Virus record (IMG/VR): IMGVR_UViG_3300005841_000036
Span: 1 to 64,000 of that record
DNA length: 64,000 bases
Origin: a virus
Direction: 5' to 3' (one strand)
The translations under genes and the position numbers were made by a program. Below are positions 33,206 to 41,685 of the stretch, piece by piece; positions within the stretch are counted from its first letter, which is position 1; every line of letters begins with the position of its first letter. A model generated the notes under the pieces. It had not been told where the DNA came from and made no database searches. It worked only from the letters and a program-made list of their open reading frames with translations.

Positions 33206-33777
33206 GCAAAGACGAACTGATCGCGATGATCCTCGCCGCTTGCGACCAACTCGAGGACGTCGGCGTCTGGCAAGTGCGGTTCGTGCGGCTACTCTTCCGC
33301 GGGCTGGCGGTCGACGGGTCCTCGCAGGTGCGCGATATGGCGGTCAATTCCAGCGAGCAGCCGAGGGACAATACATTCTCGATTTCGGTTGAGGGCCGGG
33401 TTTCCTTCCTGGTCAGGACCAAAGGCGTTTACCCCATGACCGATTACGCCCTTTGCCGCGATACGACCGCGCAGGTCCAGTACATGAACGGGTTGGTACG
33501 CGACCTGTTCACCTCGAGCGGGATCAGCGAGGATCCCCGGCCGCCGCGGCCCGTGCAGCCGTCGGGCGAGGTTGCGCCCTGGTGGCGATGGGGCCAGAGT
33601 GCCGTCTGGATGGGGCAGGAGCGGCCGGATGACTATCGGCCAGCCCTGCCGGTCAGAAATGGCGATCCGCCGCGGTGGCCGGTACCATCACTCCCTCTAT
33701 CGCAGCGGGTGGGCCAGTTCGAGACTCCCGAGGAGTACGAGGCGCGGATGCGACGGATTGACGAAATTGACGACTGA
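33202..33777 (+). CDS. Hypothetical protein
   Basis: 191 aa, ATGA junction. N-terminal helical part (MSKDELIAMILAACDQLEDVGVWQVRFVRLLFRG), a proline and tryptophan rich middle (PRPPRPVQPSGEVAPWWRWG) and an acidic end (RMRRIDEIDD). Not recognised. A promoter-like pair overlaps its last codons. Confidence 0.5.
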   Translation: MSKDELIAMILAACDQLEDVGVWQVRFVRLLFRGLAVDGSSQVRDMAVNSSEQPRDNTFSISVEGRVSFLVRTKGVYPMTDYALCRDTTAQVQYMNGLVRDLFTSSGISEDPRPPRPVQPSGEVAPWWRWGQSAVWMGQERPDDYRPALPVRNGDPPRWPVPSLPLSQRVGQFETPEEYEARMRRIDEIDD

Positions 33778-33794
33778 CGGTCAATCCGTGTAAC
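33767..33794 (+). promoter_or_regulatory. Possible promoter for the lysis-like cluster
   Basis: TTGACG (33767-33772), 16 bp, TGTAAC (33789-33794). The -35 box keeps five of six consensus bases; the -10 is weaker. It lies just before the 52-bp gap that precedes the membrane-protein genes. Confidence 0.3.
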
Positions 33795-33829
33795 CTCACT
33801 CCAAGGGAACCGCCTGGGGAGTGAATGGC

Positions 33830-34390
33830 ATGAGCTGGTTTTTCTGGTTGACCGGACTCGAATTCGCGCTGGGGATCCTGATGATCCTCTTGTCGCAATC
33901 ACCATCGCCCCTCGATCCCAGCTGGGGCGCCTACCTCCGCGATGGCGGGGCGGTCGCCGCGGTCCTCTTCACGACAAGCGCATTCTGCGGTGTTCTCTGG
34001 TGGGTCCTCAAAACGCAAAACGAGCAGATGACCGCGCGGGATGCAGCGCACGCTGCGACGATCGAGAAGCTGACCAGCACACATACGGCGACGGTGGAAA
34101 AACTAACCGACCGCCACATCAAATCACAGGAGCGATCGGCCAGGCTCTGCCACGGGGTTCACCGAGAAAGCACAATGGCGGTCCTGCAATCCGCTGTCGT
34201 GATGGGTAAAGTAAATCAGACCATCGAGGGACTTGCCGGGTTTACCCGGAACGTCAAGCCAACCGACTCGCAGAAGATCGACGCCGAAATGCTTCGCAAG
34301 CAGATCGCCGATTTGCAGCGGGCGCAAGAGGACGACTTGAAGCGAGAGACCAAAGAGGCCGCGCTAGACGAAGATTCACAGGACAAGTAA
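33830..34390 (+). CDS. Membrane protein with two transmembrane segments and coiled coil
   Basis: 186 aa from ATG 33830, chosen because GGGGAG lies eight bases upstream; GTG 33821 is too close. Transmembrane segments at about 2-22 (WFFWLTGLEFALGILMILL) and 41-63 (GAVAAVLFTTSAFCGVLWWVL), then a long charged helix. Size and topology are compatible with a holin partner or lysis regulator; this is inference from the cluster. Confidence 0.5.
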   Translation: MSWFFWLTGLEFALGILMILLSQSPSPLDPSWGAYLRDGGAVAAVLFTTSAFCGVLWWVLKTQNEQMTARDAAHAATIEKLTSTHTATVEKLTDRHIKSQERSARLCHGVHRESTMAVLQSAVVMGKVNQTIEGLAGFTRNVKPTDSQKIDAEMLRKQIADLQRAQEDDLKRETKEAALDEDSQDK

Positions 34391-34407
34391 CGAGAAGGGA
34401 ACCGCGT

Positions 34408-34893
34408 ATGTCGCCGATCGTATGGGATAAAGTCTGGGGAGTGGTCAAGGGTGCGGTGATCGCATCCATCGGATTCCTTCTCGCCTACTTTACCGACCAC
34501 CTAGCGGACCTCGGGCTATCGCCCCTGCAGCTGTCCGCACTGACCGCGGTCCTATCGATCCTCACGAACGGGATCAAGCAGACTTATGGGGCGATCACCG
34601 AATCGAACGCGTCGCCCGATGGTGCCGCGCTCTTCGGCGGAAGCGCACGCGATGCCCTCTCGAGGATGAGGCTACGCCTTGCGATCAAGGCGATCGCGGC
34701 ATCGAAGGGGATCACCGGTGTCACGAACGAACACGTCGACGAAGCCCTCGCCGAGATCCAGGCCCGCGGGCCTATCGGCAATATCTGGGAGTGGATCACC
34801 GCGCATCCCGACGTGATCGCTCTGATCTTGAAGGTGATCATGGCGACGGTCGCCAAGTCTGAATCGGCCGACGAAATCCAGGTGAAGCTATGA
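34408..34893 (+). CDS. Holin-like membrane protein
   Basis: 161 aa. Hydrophobic stretches at about 12-30 (VVKGAVIASIGFLLAYF), 42-54 (LSALTAVLSILTN) and 133-150 (HPDVIALILKVIMATVA). Follows the two-TM protein and precedes a membrane-anchored protein and a papain-like protease, so a role in making holes or in lysis timing is reasonable. No family signature. Confidence 0.4.
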   Translation: MSPIVWDKVWGVVKGAVIASIGFLLAYFTDHLADLGLSPLQLSALTAVLSILTNGIKQTYGAITESNASPDGAALFGGSARDALSRMRLRLAIKAIAASKGITGVTNEHVDEALAEIQARGPIGNIWEWITAHPDVIALILKVIMATVAKSESADEIQVKL

Positions 34894-35762
34894 GCAGCTA
34901 TGAAATGTCGGCCGCGGCCCTCGAGGTCCAGCGCAAGCGGGCGGAATCAGCCCCCGCCACTTCTCGACCCTGGGCCTGGATGCTGGCGCTTGTCGCTGGT
35001 CTCTGCGGCGGTGGCTATGCCGTAATGAGCGACCCGGGCCCCGCGCCGGTGGTCGAGGTCGACTACGTTACGGCCGATCTGGCGAAGTCCCTCGAGGCGA
35101 TCAAGGCCCTGGCTTGCAAGTGCCCGCCGGCGGTCGCTGCCCCTACGGATCCGAAGAAGCCAGACAATCCCGAGATCCTGACTGTCGAGGCGATCTCGGC
35201 CCCCGGTGTTGCCGAGCTCCGCGCGTCCGGCAAGTTCACCGAAATCCGATGGAACCGAACGGACATTCGGAAATATGAGAACGATCATGTAGCTATCCTG
35301 GTCGCCCCGCCCGGCAGCTATGCGTTTGTTGTGTCCGCCTCGGGGATCATCAACGGCCACTTGGTCCTCGACCAGCAGACGATCAACGTCGTAATCGATG
35401 GGCCCCCGCCGCCGACTCCGACCACGCCCGACAAGCCCCCGGTTGTGACTCCTCCCATTGTCACGCCGGACCCTACGATCAAGCCGATCCGCGCGACCTA
35501 CGTTTACGAGCGCCGGCAGGGATCGGTCCCGCCCCCGGTCCTGGTCGCCCTCGACAAGCTCAACCGCGCCGGCGTTGTTGCTAACCCGATCGACCAAAAC
35601 GTGATTTCCGGGAAGGGGCAGGCGCCTGCGCAGCATGCGGTGGCGCTTTCAGAGGCCGCCAAGGCCGGGATCCCGTGTTTGGTGGTCGAGTACTCGAGCG
35701 GGGCGCCGAAGGTGGTAAAGAATCCGACGACCGAAGCCCAGGTGATGGAGGCCGCGAAATGA
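34890..35762 (+). CDS. Membrane-anchored protein with proline-rich linker
   Basis: 290 aa, ATGA junction. One N-terminal membrane segment (about 28-46, WAWMLALVAGLCGGGYAVM), a beta domain (ITVEAISAPGVAELRASG-type), a proline-threonine linker (PPPPTPTTPDKPPVVTPPIVTPDP) and a C-terminal alpha/beta domain (ATYVYERRQGSVPPPVLVAL). Exposed outside the membrane. It could be a spanin-like or protease-partner protein. Confidence 0.45.
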   Translation: MSSYEMSAAALEVQRKRAESAPATSRPWAWMLALVAGLCGGGYAVMSDPGPAPVVEVDYVTADLAKSLEAIKALACKCPPAVAAPTDPKKPDNPEILTVEAISAPGVAELRASGKFTEIRWNRTDIRKYENDHVAILVAPPGSYAFVVSASGIINGHLVLDQQTINVVIDGPPPPTPTTPDKPPVVTPPIVTPDPTIKPIRATYVYERRQGSVPPPVLVALDKLNRAGVVANPIDQNVISGKGQAPAQHAVALSEAAKAGIPCLVVEYSSGAPKVVKNPTTEAQVMEAAK

Positions 35763-36643
35763 CACTCATTGGCCAACGAATCGACCCCGCCCTAATCGAC
35801 GTTACGCTCCCTCCCTCGGGATACTCGGCCGAGGCCAAGGCTCGCGACACGCGCGAGAACATGATGGCGGCGGCCGGCGCTGCAGCCCGGGACTTTCCCC
35901 CCGAGTTGAAGATCGAGCCGCGGCTGTACGCTGCGAAGGCGGCCGAGAACGAAGCGAATAAGACTTGGCCGTTTCACTACGTCGACCGCTTCACCAACCA
36001 GAACCCAACCGACGAGTGCACTTGCCACTCTCTTTCCCGAGGGTTTGAAGCGTGCTGGAATCGTCAGCGCGGCGTGATCTATGGCGGCCCGAAAGCCGGC
36101 GTCAGGCTCGAGGACTCGGCCAAATACGGATCCGTTTGGGTATCTCCGCTGTCGGTCTACTCCGAGGCCAACCCTCGCATACGCGGCGGGGCGGACTGCC
36201 GGCAGGTGATGGAGATCGCCGTCCGCCGCGGATTCTTGCCCGACAAGATTCAGCCTCGGGACTACGGGTTCAAGCATCAGCTGCAGGGCACGACCGGCAA
36301 GGGCGGTATCAACCAGTCGAGCGGCCCGTGGGTCGCCGTGCGAGACTTCCCCGCGGGCTGGGAAGAGACCGCGAAGAACTTCCGGATCCTCGAGGTGATC
36401 TTTCCCGAGTCGGTGGACGAGATCATTTCGCTTGTGATGCACGGAATGATTGTGAACGTCGGCCGCAACGGGCACGCGATCCCCTACGCGTTCTACGATC
36501 CCGATCAGCAGCTTATGGGCTATATCGATTCTTACGACATCGTCAGATTCGACTCGATGCGCACGATCCGGTCGGCTGTCGGCGGCGCCTCGGCGATCTC
36601 TGCGGTGAGTGTTCCCGATGATTGGATGAAACCCGCGGCCTGA
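35759..36643 (+). CDS. Papain-like cysteine peptidase, candidate endolysin
   Basis: 294 aa, ATGA junction. NQNPTDECTCHSL: glutamine 81 and cysteine 87 have the same spacing as the oxyanion Gln and catalytic Cys of papain. GHAIPYAFYDPD (His about 239) and YIDSYD (about 255-260) supply the His and Asp/Asn region. No export signal, which suits a holin-dependent lysin. In Gram-negative phages the lysin usually cuts glycan or peptide crosslinks; a C1-type protease would be unusual. Confidence 0.6.
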   Translation: MTLIGQRIDPALIDVTLPPSGYSAEAKARDTRENMMAAAGAAARDFPPELKIEPRLYAAKAAENEANKTWPFHYVDRFTNQNPTDECTCHSLSRGFEACWNRQRGVIYGGPKAGVRLEDSAKYGSVWVSPLSVYSEANPRIRGGADCRQVMEIAVRRGFLPDKIQPRDYGFKHQLQGTTGKGGINQSSGPWVAVRDFPAGWEETAKNFRILEVIFPESVDEIISLVMHGMIVNVGRNGHAIPYAFYDPDQQLMGYIDSYDIVRFDSMRTIRSAVGGASAISAVSVPDDWMKPAA

Positions 36644-36739
36644 CGCTGGCGAGCTAAATGCCCGGTTGCGTTGACGCCCTGCCACCCATCGCGCAAACTA
36701 ATCAAGCGCTTTCGATTTCCTCTCTTCTCGAGGCAAGCA

Positions 36740-36988
36740 ATGAGATCTGCAATTTTCTCTCTGGTGGTCGCGATGGCGACGACGGCGGTTTCGCTCGAGC
36801 CTTCTCAGGTCGACGCCAAGCCGGCCGGGATGGTCTGCGATGCCAGCGGATGCCGGCCCGCGGCTTCGAGTGGTGCCGGTCGAGTCGCTGCCGGCGTGCG
36901 AGGGATCCTCGGGCGACTGCTGGGAGTCCAGCGACGCCAGGACCGCCGCGCGGCTCGCCAGGAACGACGCGCCGCGCGGCGAGGTTGA
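36740..36988 (+). CDS. Small secreted arginine-rich protein
   Basis: 82 aa from ATG 36740 (GAGG eight bases upstream). MRSAIFSLVVAMATTAVSLEPSQVDA is a signal peptide; the mature part has one CDASGC pair and an extremely basic tail (LLGVQRRQDRRAARQERRAARRG). Secreted after the protease gene, so it may act on the envelope during lysis. No family. Confidence 0.5.
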   Translation: MRSAIFSLVVAMATTAVSLEPSQVDAKPAGMVCDASGCRPAASSGAGRVAAGVRGILGRLLGVQRRQDRRAARQERRAARRG

Positions 36989-37149
36989 TGCAGTCCCGGT
37001 AGCTAGCTAACCCGGGGAGGTGTTGGGTTTAAGTCCCGACGCCCGCTCTTAAAAATACCCTTTTGATGACGACGCGGAGATCGATCGCCGAACGGCGGGG
37101 GAGAGGGACAAAGCCCCTCGCGAATCGGAACCTCCAAACACCCACCCAA

Positions 37150-37172
37150 GCCCCGCCAGCCCTCGGCGGGGC
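37150..37172 (+). terminator. Stem-loop before the virion-protein genes
   Basis: GCCCCGCC (37150-37157) pairs with GGCGGGGC (37165-37172) around a seven-base loop; GATTTCG follows, so the T-run is weak. The 204-bp gap 36989-37192 also contains a T-arm-like stretch near 37022-37045 but no gene. It may end the lysis transcript. Confidence 0.4.
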
Positions 37173-37192
37173 GATTTCGCAGGGTCCAGCCA

Positions 37193-37531
37193 ATGACAAT
37201 GTCCCGCTCCTTCGAGCAACAGACCTGGACAATTCTGGCTGGTGCGCCCGGCGGCGGCGTTTCCAACGCTATCGACCTCAAGGGGGTTGCGGGCGGTGGG
37301 TATCAGATCCCGGCCGCGATCACGAACACGACGGCGACTTTCCAGGTGTCGGCCGATGGCACGACCTACACGCCCTTGCGCGACTCGAGCAATTCCGACG
37401 TGACTCGCACGATCGCGGCGTCGAAAGCCTACGCCCTGCCCGATGAGCTTTTCGGCTGGCGATATGCCAAGCTGGTCCTGAACGGCAATGAGGCGGCCGA
37501 TCGCACGATCCTCTTGTCGCTGAGCAGCTAA
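37193..37531 (+). CDS. Small virion protein, beta-rich
   Basis: 112 aa; ATG 37199 is an equally possible start. ITNTTATFQVSADGTTYTPLRDSSNSDVTRTIAASKAYALPDEL reads like the beta-rich domain of phage fibre or decoration proteins that report on 'statistical' surface loops. Two bases separate it from the LamG/SGNH protein. Confidence 0.5.
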   Translation: MTMSRSFEQQTWTILAGAPGGGVSNAIDLKGVAGGGYQIPAAITNTTATFQVSADGTTYTPLRDSSNSDVTRTIAASKAYALPDELFGWRYAKLVLNGNEAADRTILLSLSS

Positions 37532-37533
37532 GC

Positions 37534-38955
37534 ATGGCAAACCGTCAAGCGCTGATGCGCCCTAAGCGATCGCTGCCGATCCCAAGATCGAGCCTCCTGT
37601 TCTATCACGCATTGAACGAGGGCACCGGCGACACGATCAACGATACCAGCGGCAACGGATATCACACGGTCCGCGGTGATAGCGGCAGCAATAAGCCCTC
37701 CTGGACGTCGAAGGGTTTGCAGTTCGATGGATCCGAGGTGACTTACCAGCGGTTCAAACTGACCGCTCCAATTGCCTCTATCCGCACGCTTCACTTTTGT
37801 TTCAAGGCTCCGCTTGCTGCGCTCGGACAAGCGAACATGGCCGCGAGTCGCGTGCTTGCCAGCAGCGACGACTCGACCGGCCTAATGTGGATCCTTGGCA
37901 ATCGAGTCTATGGATTCAACGGATCCACCGGCGTAGTTAACTACTACGAAGGGCTGCAACAGGCAGCGGTGGGCAAGGTCAATATCAATTTGACCGGCAC
38001 GGCCAATTATCGCACGCCCGGCATGCGTCCAGATGGCGGCGTGATTGTCCTGTCTTTTCGATCCGACAATACCGTTTGGGTTGACGGTCTGAGCAATCAG
38101 CCGGCGATGAGCGGACTTGCCGACGCCGTCGACCTGTCAGGCTCTTATGGCCGCGTAGGCAACGTCTGGGTGGGCTGTTCGTCCAATGCGGCTGGCGACG
38201 TGGCCACGTATGCCAATCGCCCGGCGAGCATGACACTGATCGGGATCGCGGGTTATTCGGCCGCCCAATCGGACGCCGACATGCTTGCAACTGCCAATGG
38301 CCTCGGCGCCCAAGCGAGGAATCGCGGCGAGACGTGGCCCTGGACGAACGTTCTTGAGACGAATCGCGTCGTCGTTTTGATGGGCGACTCGATCACCGAG
38401 TACTCGCAGACCGAATTCGAGACGGCCAGCCACGACAACACGTTCGGCTTCAAACCGAAGCTCTACAACGTGGCGAGGGCCGGGGCATCGGCCATTCCCG
38501 ACTTGCAGCGCGAGGTTAATGCGAAACTCTATTACCCACTCGCAAATACAGCCTTGCAAACCGGCTCGCAGAACATCATCTATATCCACTATGGGGCAAA
38601 TCCTAGCACTGGCGACACAGGATCGAGCGGTATCGGAACCTTTAACGCGATCGTCGCTGCCATTACCGCGATGACGGCTGATCTGCCTTCCAACGTAAAG
38701 TTCGTGATCTCGCCGATGTATAGCGGCTCTGGCGGTCGCGATACGATCAAGAACGATTTGAATACTCGACTCTACAATCAATATGGGTCGACGCCAGGCA
38801 ATCGCGTTTCTGTGATCCCAGCGGCCAGTTTCCCGCACATGGTTCCGGACGGAAGCTATTCGAACACGACCTATTTTAGCGACGGAGTCCACCCCGCAAC
38901 GGCTGGCAAGGCAGAACAAACCGCTGGCGTTGGCGCGTGGTTCGCTCAGGTCTAG
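37534..38955 (+). CDS. Tail fibre-like protein: LamG domain plus SGNH hydrolase
   Basis: 473 aa. Residues about 20-260 are a concanavalin A/LamG-type jelly-roll (LLFYHALNEGTGDTINDTSGNGYH ... LQFDGSEVTY). Residues about 278-473 are an SGNH/GDSL hydrolase: VVLMGDSITEYS (Ser about 285), NVARAGAS (block II), YIHYGANPS (block III) and FSDGVHPA (Asp and His of block V). Such phage esterases remove acetyl or sulfate-free ester groups from surface polysaccharides during adsorption. No signal peptide, consistent with a virion part. Confidence 0.75.
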   Translation: MANRQALMRPKRSLPIPRSSLLFYHALNEGTGDTINDTSGNGYHTVRGDSGSNKPSWTSKGLQFDGSEVTYQRFKLTAPIASIRTLHFCFKAPLAALGQANMAASRVLASSDDSTGLMWILGNRVYGFNGSTGVVNYYEGLQQAAVGKVNINLTGTANYRTPGMRPDGGVIVLSFRSDNTVWVDGLSNQPAMSGLADAVDLSGSYGRVGNVWVGCSSNAAGDVATYANRPASMTLIGIAGYSAAQSDADMLATANGLGAQARNRGETWPWTNVLETNRVVVLMGDSITEYSQTEFETASHDNTFGFKPKLYNVARAGASAIPDLQREVNAKLYYPLANTALQTGSQNIIYIHYGANPSTGDTGSSGIGTFNAIVAAITAMTADLPSNVKFVISPMYSGSGGRDTIKNDLNTRLYNQYGSTPGNRVSVIPAASFPHMVPDGSYSNTTYFSDGVHPATAGKAEQTAGVGAWFAQV

Positions 38956-39056
38956 GAGTAGTCGCATGCAACCAATCAGACCGGCAAGCTAGCGAATCGC
39001 CACGCTAGATCTTCCCGTAGTAGTAGCATGGCGAAACCAGCACACACGGAAACCAA

Positions 39057-39971
39057 ATGACACCCGCCGCCCCTCTCGCTTCGCGCGTTGCTCCCACCTC
39101 GATCCGCGTTCTACTCGCTGCCTGGCGCGCCGAGAATCAGAATTGGATTGCTGCCACCGACGCCGCCCTCCCTCGCCCCCAATGGTGGGAAGCCGTCGAG
39201 GACCTGATCGACCAGTCAAGCGCAAACCCCTCGATCGTTGAACCGCACTACTCGCGCGGCCTGATCGACCTGATCGACGCTTACCTCGACTTTCTGCCCA
39301 AGGTGCAGACCGGGCTACTCCCCGAGCGGCCGACGTCGCGCATCATGCGGGCTCTGGGCGAGCTCGAGATCGCCGATACGAAGGGGCCGGAAGTCCGCCG
39401 GCGGACCGAGCCGATCGAGGAACTCCGCAAGCTCGACCCGCCCATTCAGCACGACCAGGTCGCGAAAATGTACGGCGTTACTCAGCAGCAAGCTGCAATG
39501 CTGCTGGCCGGCAAGTGGTCGCTGCCTGCAGGCCATACGACGCCCGAGGAACGCGATCGAGCGAATGCCGAACTGGCGCAGGCTAAAGCCCTTAAAGAGG
39601 CTTTCAAGCGATGGAGCGAGCGGGCGGACGCCGTGGCGCCGGGTGCTGACTGGAAAGCCCCGCCCGAGTCGATCGAGGAACTGCTGGCTCTGCCGGGGAT
39701 GACGGTCGAGCAGGTCGCCGTCATGCACCGCGTTCCGGTCGAGCAAGTCCAGGCGATCCAGGCCGGCAAGGCGTTTGTCCCGCCGGTCAACACTGCCGGG
39801 CAGGCGGTCGGATCCCTCGAGCTATCGACGAGCGACCTCGAGGACGAGGTGATCAAGATGCACAAAGAGGCCCCCGATCTCAAGGCCAGCGAGATCGCCG
39901 AAATGGTCGGTAACGGCATGACGCCGCAGCGGGTGGGCAAGATCCTGGCCGCGGTCGCCAAGGGCGAGTAA
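39057..39971 (+). CDS. Helix-turn-helix repeat protein
   Basis: 304 aa. Three short HTH-like modules: HDQVAKMYGVTQQQAAMLLAG (about 141-161), VEQVAVMHRVPVEQVQAIQAGKA (about 222-244) and ASEIAEMVGNGMTPQRVGKIL (about 277-297). Located ahead of the packaging genes. Could be a small-terminase-like or transcription protein; I cannot choose. A seven-codon open frame (38966-38992) precedes it. Confidence 0.45.
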   Translation: MTPAAPLASRVAPTSIRVLLAAWRAENQNWIAATDAALPRPQWWEAVEDLIDQSSANPSIVEPHYSRGLIDLIDAYLDFLPKVQTGLLPERPTSRIMRALGELEIADTKGPEVRRRTEPIEELRKLDPPIQHDQVAKMYGVTQQQAAMLLAGKWSLPAGHTTPEERDRANAELAQAKALKEAFKRWSERADAVAPGADWKAPPESIEELLALPGMTVEQVAVMHRVPVEQVQAIQAGKAFVPPVNTAGQAVGSLELSTSDLEDEVIKMHKEAPDLKASEIAEMVGNGMTPQRVGKILAAVAKGE

Positions 39972-40050
39972 TCCAGCGTGCGGGCCGGCGGCCGGACTCG
40001 AGCGATCGACCCGCGCCGCCGCCCTTCCCCCAGTCTCCAGAGGATGCGCC

Positions 40051-40620
40051 ATGTCCACCGATTCCGCCCCTGTCGACCTCGCTGCTGCGGGCCCGTTCGT
40101 CGAGCGGCATTCCTTCCGCGCCGAGCTCCACCGGTGTTCATTCGATCTCGAGACGGTCCGCAACCAGGCCGCGGCATGGGTCGACGCTGCGCTCGACGGC
40201 CTCGATCCGACCGAGATCTCGCCCCGCGCACGGCAGCGGATTGCCGACGCTCACCGCGCCGCCCTGATCAAGGCGACCACCGACCAGCTACCAAAGCCGG
40301 CGGTGTTCAACGGCTGGACTCCCTCGCCCTTGCAGGTATGCCGCGACATGCGCGAGATGATCGCTCGCACGCTCATCCACGGAAAGCCCTCGATCCCGAT
40401 CTGGGGGCGGCTCGACGTCCACTCGATCGAGGACATACCCGATCAGATCGTCGGCCGAGCGTATAATCCCGAGTACTTCCCCGCGGTCTCGAATACCGCC
40501 ACGCTGCGCAACGATGAGTTCGTCGCGTTCGAGGTCGAGTCGACGCCCGATCTGCGGCGAGCGGCCCTCGAGTGGGTCAAAGAGCGCGGGCTGGTCATGC
40601 TGCGGCCGGGGGTGGTCTGA
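40051..40620 (+). CDS. Hypothetical protein
   Basis: 189 aa from ATG 40051, preceded by CCAGAGGATGCGCC. Helical N-terminal half, then WGRLDVHSIEDIPDQIVGRAYNPEYFP. Not recognised. It ends with an ATGA-like overlap (TGATG) with the FkbM-like gene, and so is co-translated with it. Confidence 0.5.
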   Translation: MSTDSAPVDLAAAGPFVERHSFRAELHRCSFDLETVRNQAAAWVDAALDGLDPTEISPRARQRIADAHRAALIKATTDQLPKPAVFNGWTPSPLQVCRDMREMIARTLIHGKPSIPIWGRLDVHSIEDIPDQIVGRAYNPEYFPAVSNTATLRNDEFVAFEVESTPDLRRAALEWVKERGLVMLRPGVV

Positions 40621-41684
40621 TGACCGGAACCAGTAGCGCCATGAACTGCAATCCCATCTCGCACGGCAGCGATCCTCGCGTGAATTTCGCCCGATGCGGC
40701 GAGGACCTTGCCCTCCTCGAGATCTTCAAGGTGATCGGCACAAACTACGGGAAGGATCGAATCCTGCCGGCAGAGCAGAATTTCAACGATCACCCCGACG
40801 GCCTGACCGCTCTCGAGCTCCGCGCGTCTCGAGGGATCGCGGTCGAGTTCGGCGCCGGCGACGGCTACCGCAATTCAAACACGCGATTTTTCCAGCGGTT
40901 CGGGTGGTCTCTGGTGCAATGGGACTGCAACCGACCGACCGGTTCGCCGGTATGCCAGGTGCGACTGACCGCCGAGAACGTTAACGACGTATTCGCTGCG
41001 CACACGATCGCCGGCTGGTTCGAATCCTATTCAATCCCCGAGGATTTCGACCTCCTTTCGATCGACGTCGACGGCAACGACTGGCATATCTGGCGAGCGC
41101 TGAAATACACGCCGAGGGTGGTGATCATCGAATACAACGCGAATTTCGATCGCGAGCAGCGCAGGATCCTCGAGTACCATCCCGATAACGCATGGCAGGG
41201 CGACGTGGCCTATGGGGCGAGCTATGCCGCTATGCTCGACCTGGGGGAAGCCAAGGGCTACTGGCCGGTAAAGGCGATCGGGAATAATCTGATTTTCGTT
41301 CGCAAGAACATCGCTGGCGCTGGATTACTTCGCAAGCTAGTCGACCCTCCCCTGCCGGAAAAGTGCCATCGGCAAGAGGGGTTCGAGCGCATGGTCGATC
41401 CGGCGTTCTACTGCCTGCCAACTCCCGGCCCCCTCGGCCCCCTGCCGTCCACCGATCGCACGGTCTATTCCTACTCGTTCCAGGTCTGGCCGGACGAAAC
41501 GAAGTGGTCAACCAAGCACGGCGGGGCGGCTCTTTACGACCTCTTTCGCATGCTCTCAACGCGCATCGAGCGCCAGTACAACCAGCAAGCGTTCGAGCAG
41601 TTCCGCAAAGATCTCGCCGCGTGCGGGATCACCCTGCGCGACATCGAGCGAGTTCCCTACCACAAGCCCGAATCGATTCTGTAG
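40620..41684 (+). CDS. FkbM-like SAM methyltransferase
   Basis: 354 aa. IAVEFGAGDGYRNSNTRFFQRFGW (about 76-99) is motif I, DLLSIDVDGNDWHIWRAL (about 142-159) contains the IDVDGND motif of FkbM-type methyltransferases, then VVIIEYN. These enzymes O-methylate sugars and lipids. The C-terminal 130 residues are an extra domain. It is far from the glycan operon, next to a DNA methyltransferase, which is odd. Confidence 0.65.
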   Translation: MTGTSSAMNCNPISHGSDPRVNFARCGEDLALLEIFKVIGTNYGKDRILPAEQNFNDHPDGLTALELRASRGIAVEFGAGDGYRNSNTRFFQRFGWSLVQWDCNRPTGSPVCQVRLTAENVNDVFAAHTIAGWFESYSIPEDFDLLSIDVDGNDWHIWRALKYTPRVVIIEYNANFDREQRRILEYHPDNAWQGDVAYGASYAAMLDLGEAKGYWPVKAIGNNLIFVRKNIAGAGLLRKLVDPPLPEKCHRQEGFERMVDPAFYCLPTPGPLGPLPSTDRTVYSYSFQVWPDETKWSTKHGGAALYDLFRMLSTRIERQYNQQAFEQFRKDLAACGITLRDIERVPYHKPESIL

Positions 41685-41685
41685 C

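Noticed and set aside
33821-34390. GTG start at 33821 for the two-TM protein
   Set aside because: The ribosome site GGGGAG touches this codon; spacing is right only for ATG 33830.
36985-37055. tRNA-like T-arm (GGGTTTAAGTCCC) with a plausible 3' acceptor strand
   Set aside because: No 5' acceptor partner, and no proper anticodon arm could be drawn upstream. It could be a leftover of a tRNA-linked attachment site, but with no integrase in the window this was not claimed.
37063-37446. Plus-strand frame of 127 codons across the gap before the virion gene
   Set aside because: It runs through the following gene in another frame, without a ribosome site; the first part is possible but unsupported.
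38966-38992. Seven-codon open frame MQPIRPAS after a GGAGTAGTCGC
   Set aside because: Too short to be called; it could be a leader peptide but nothing supports it.
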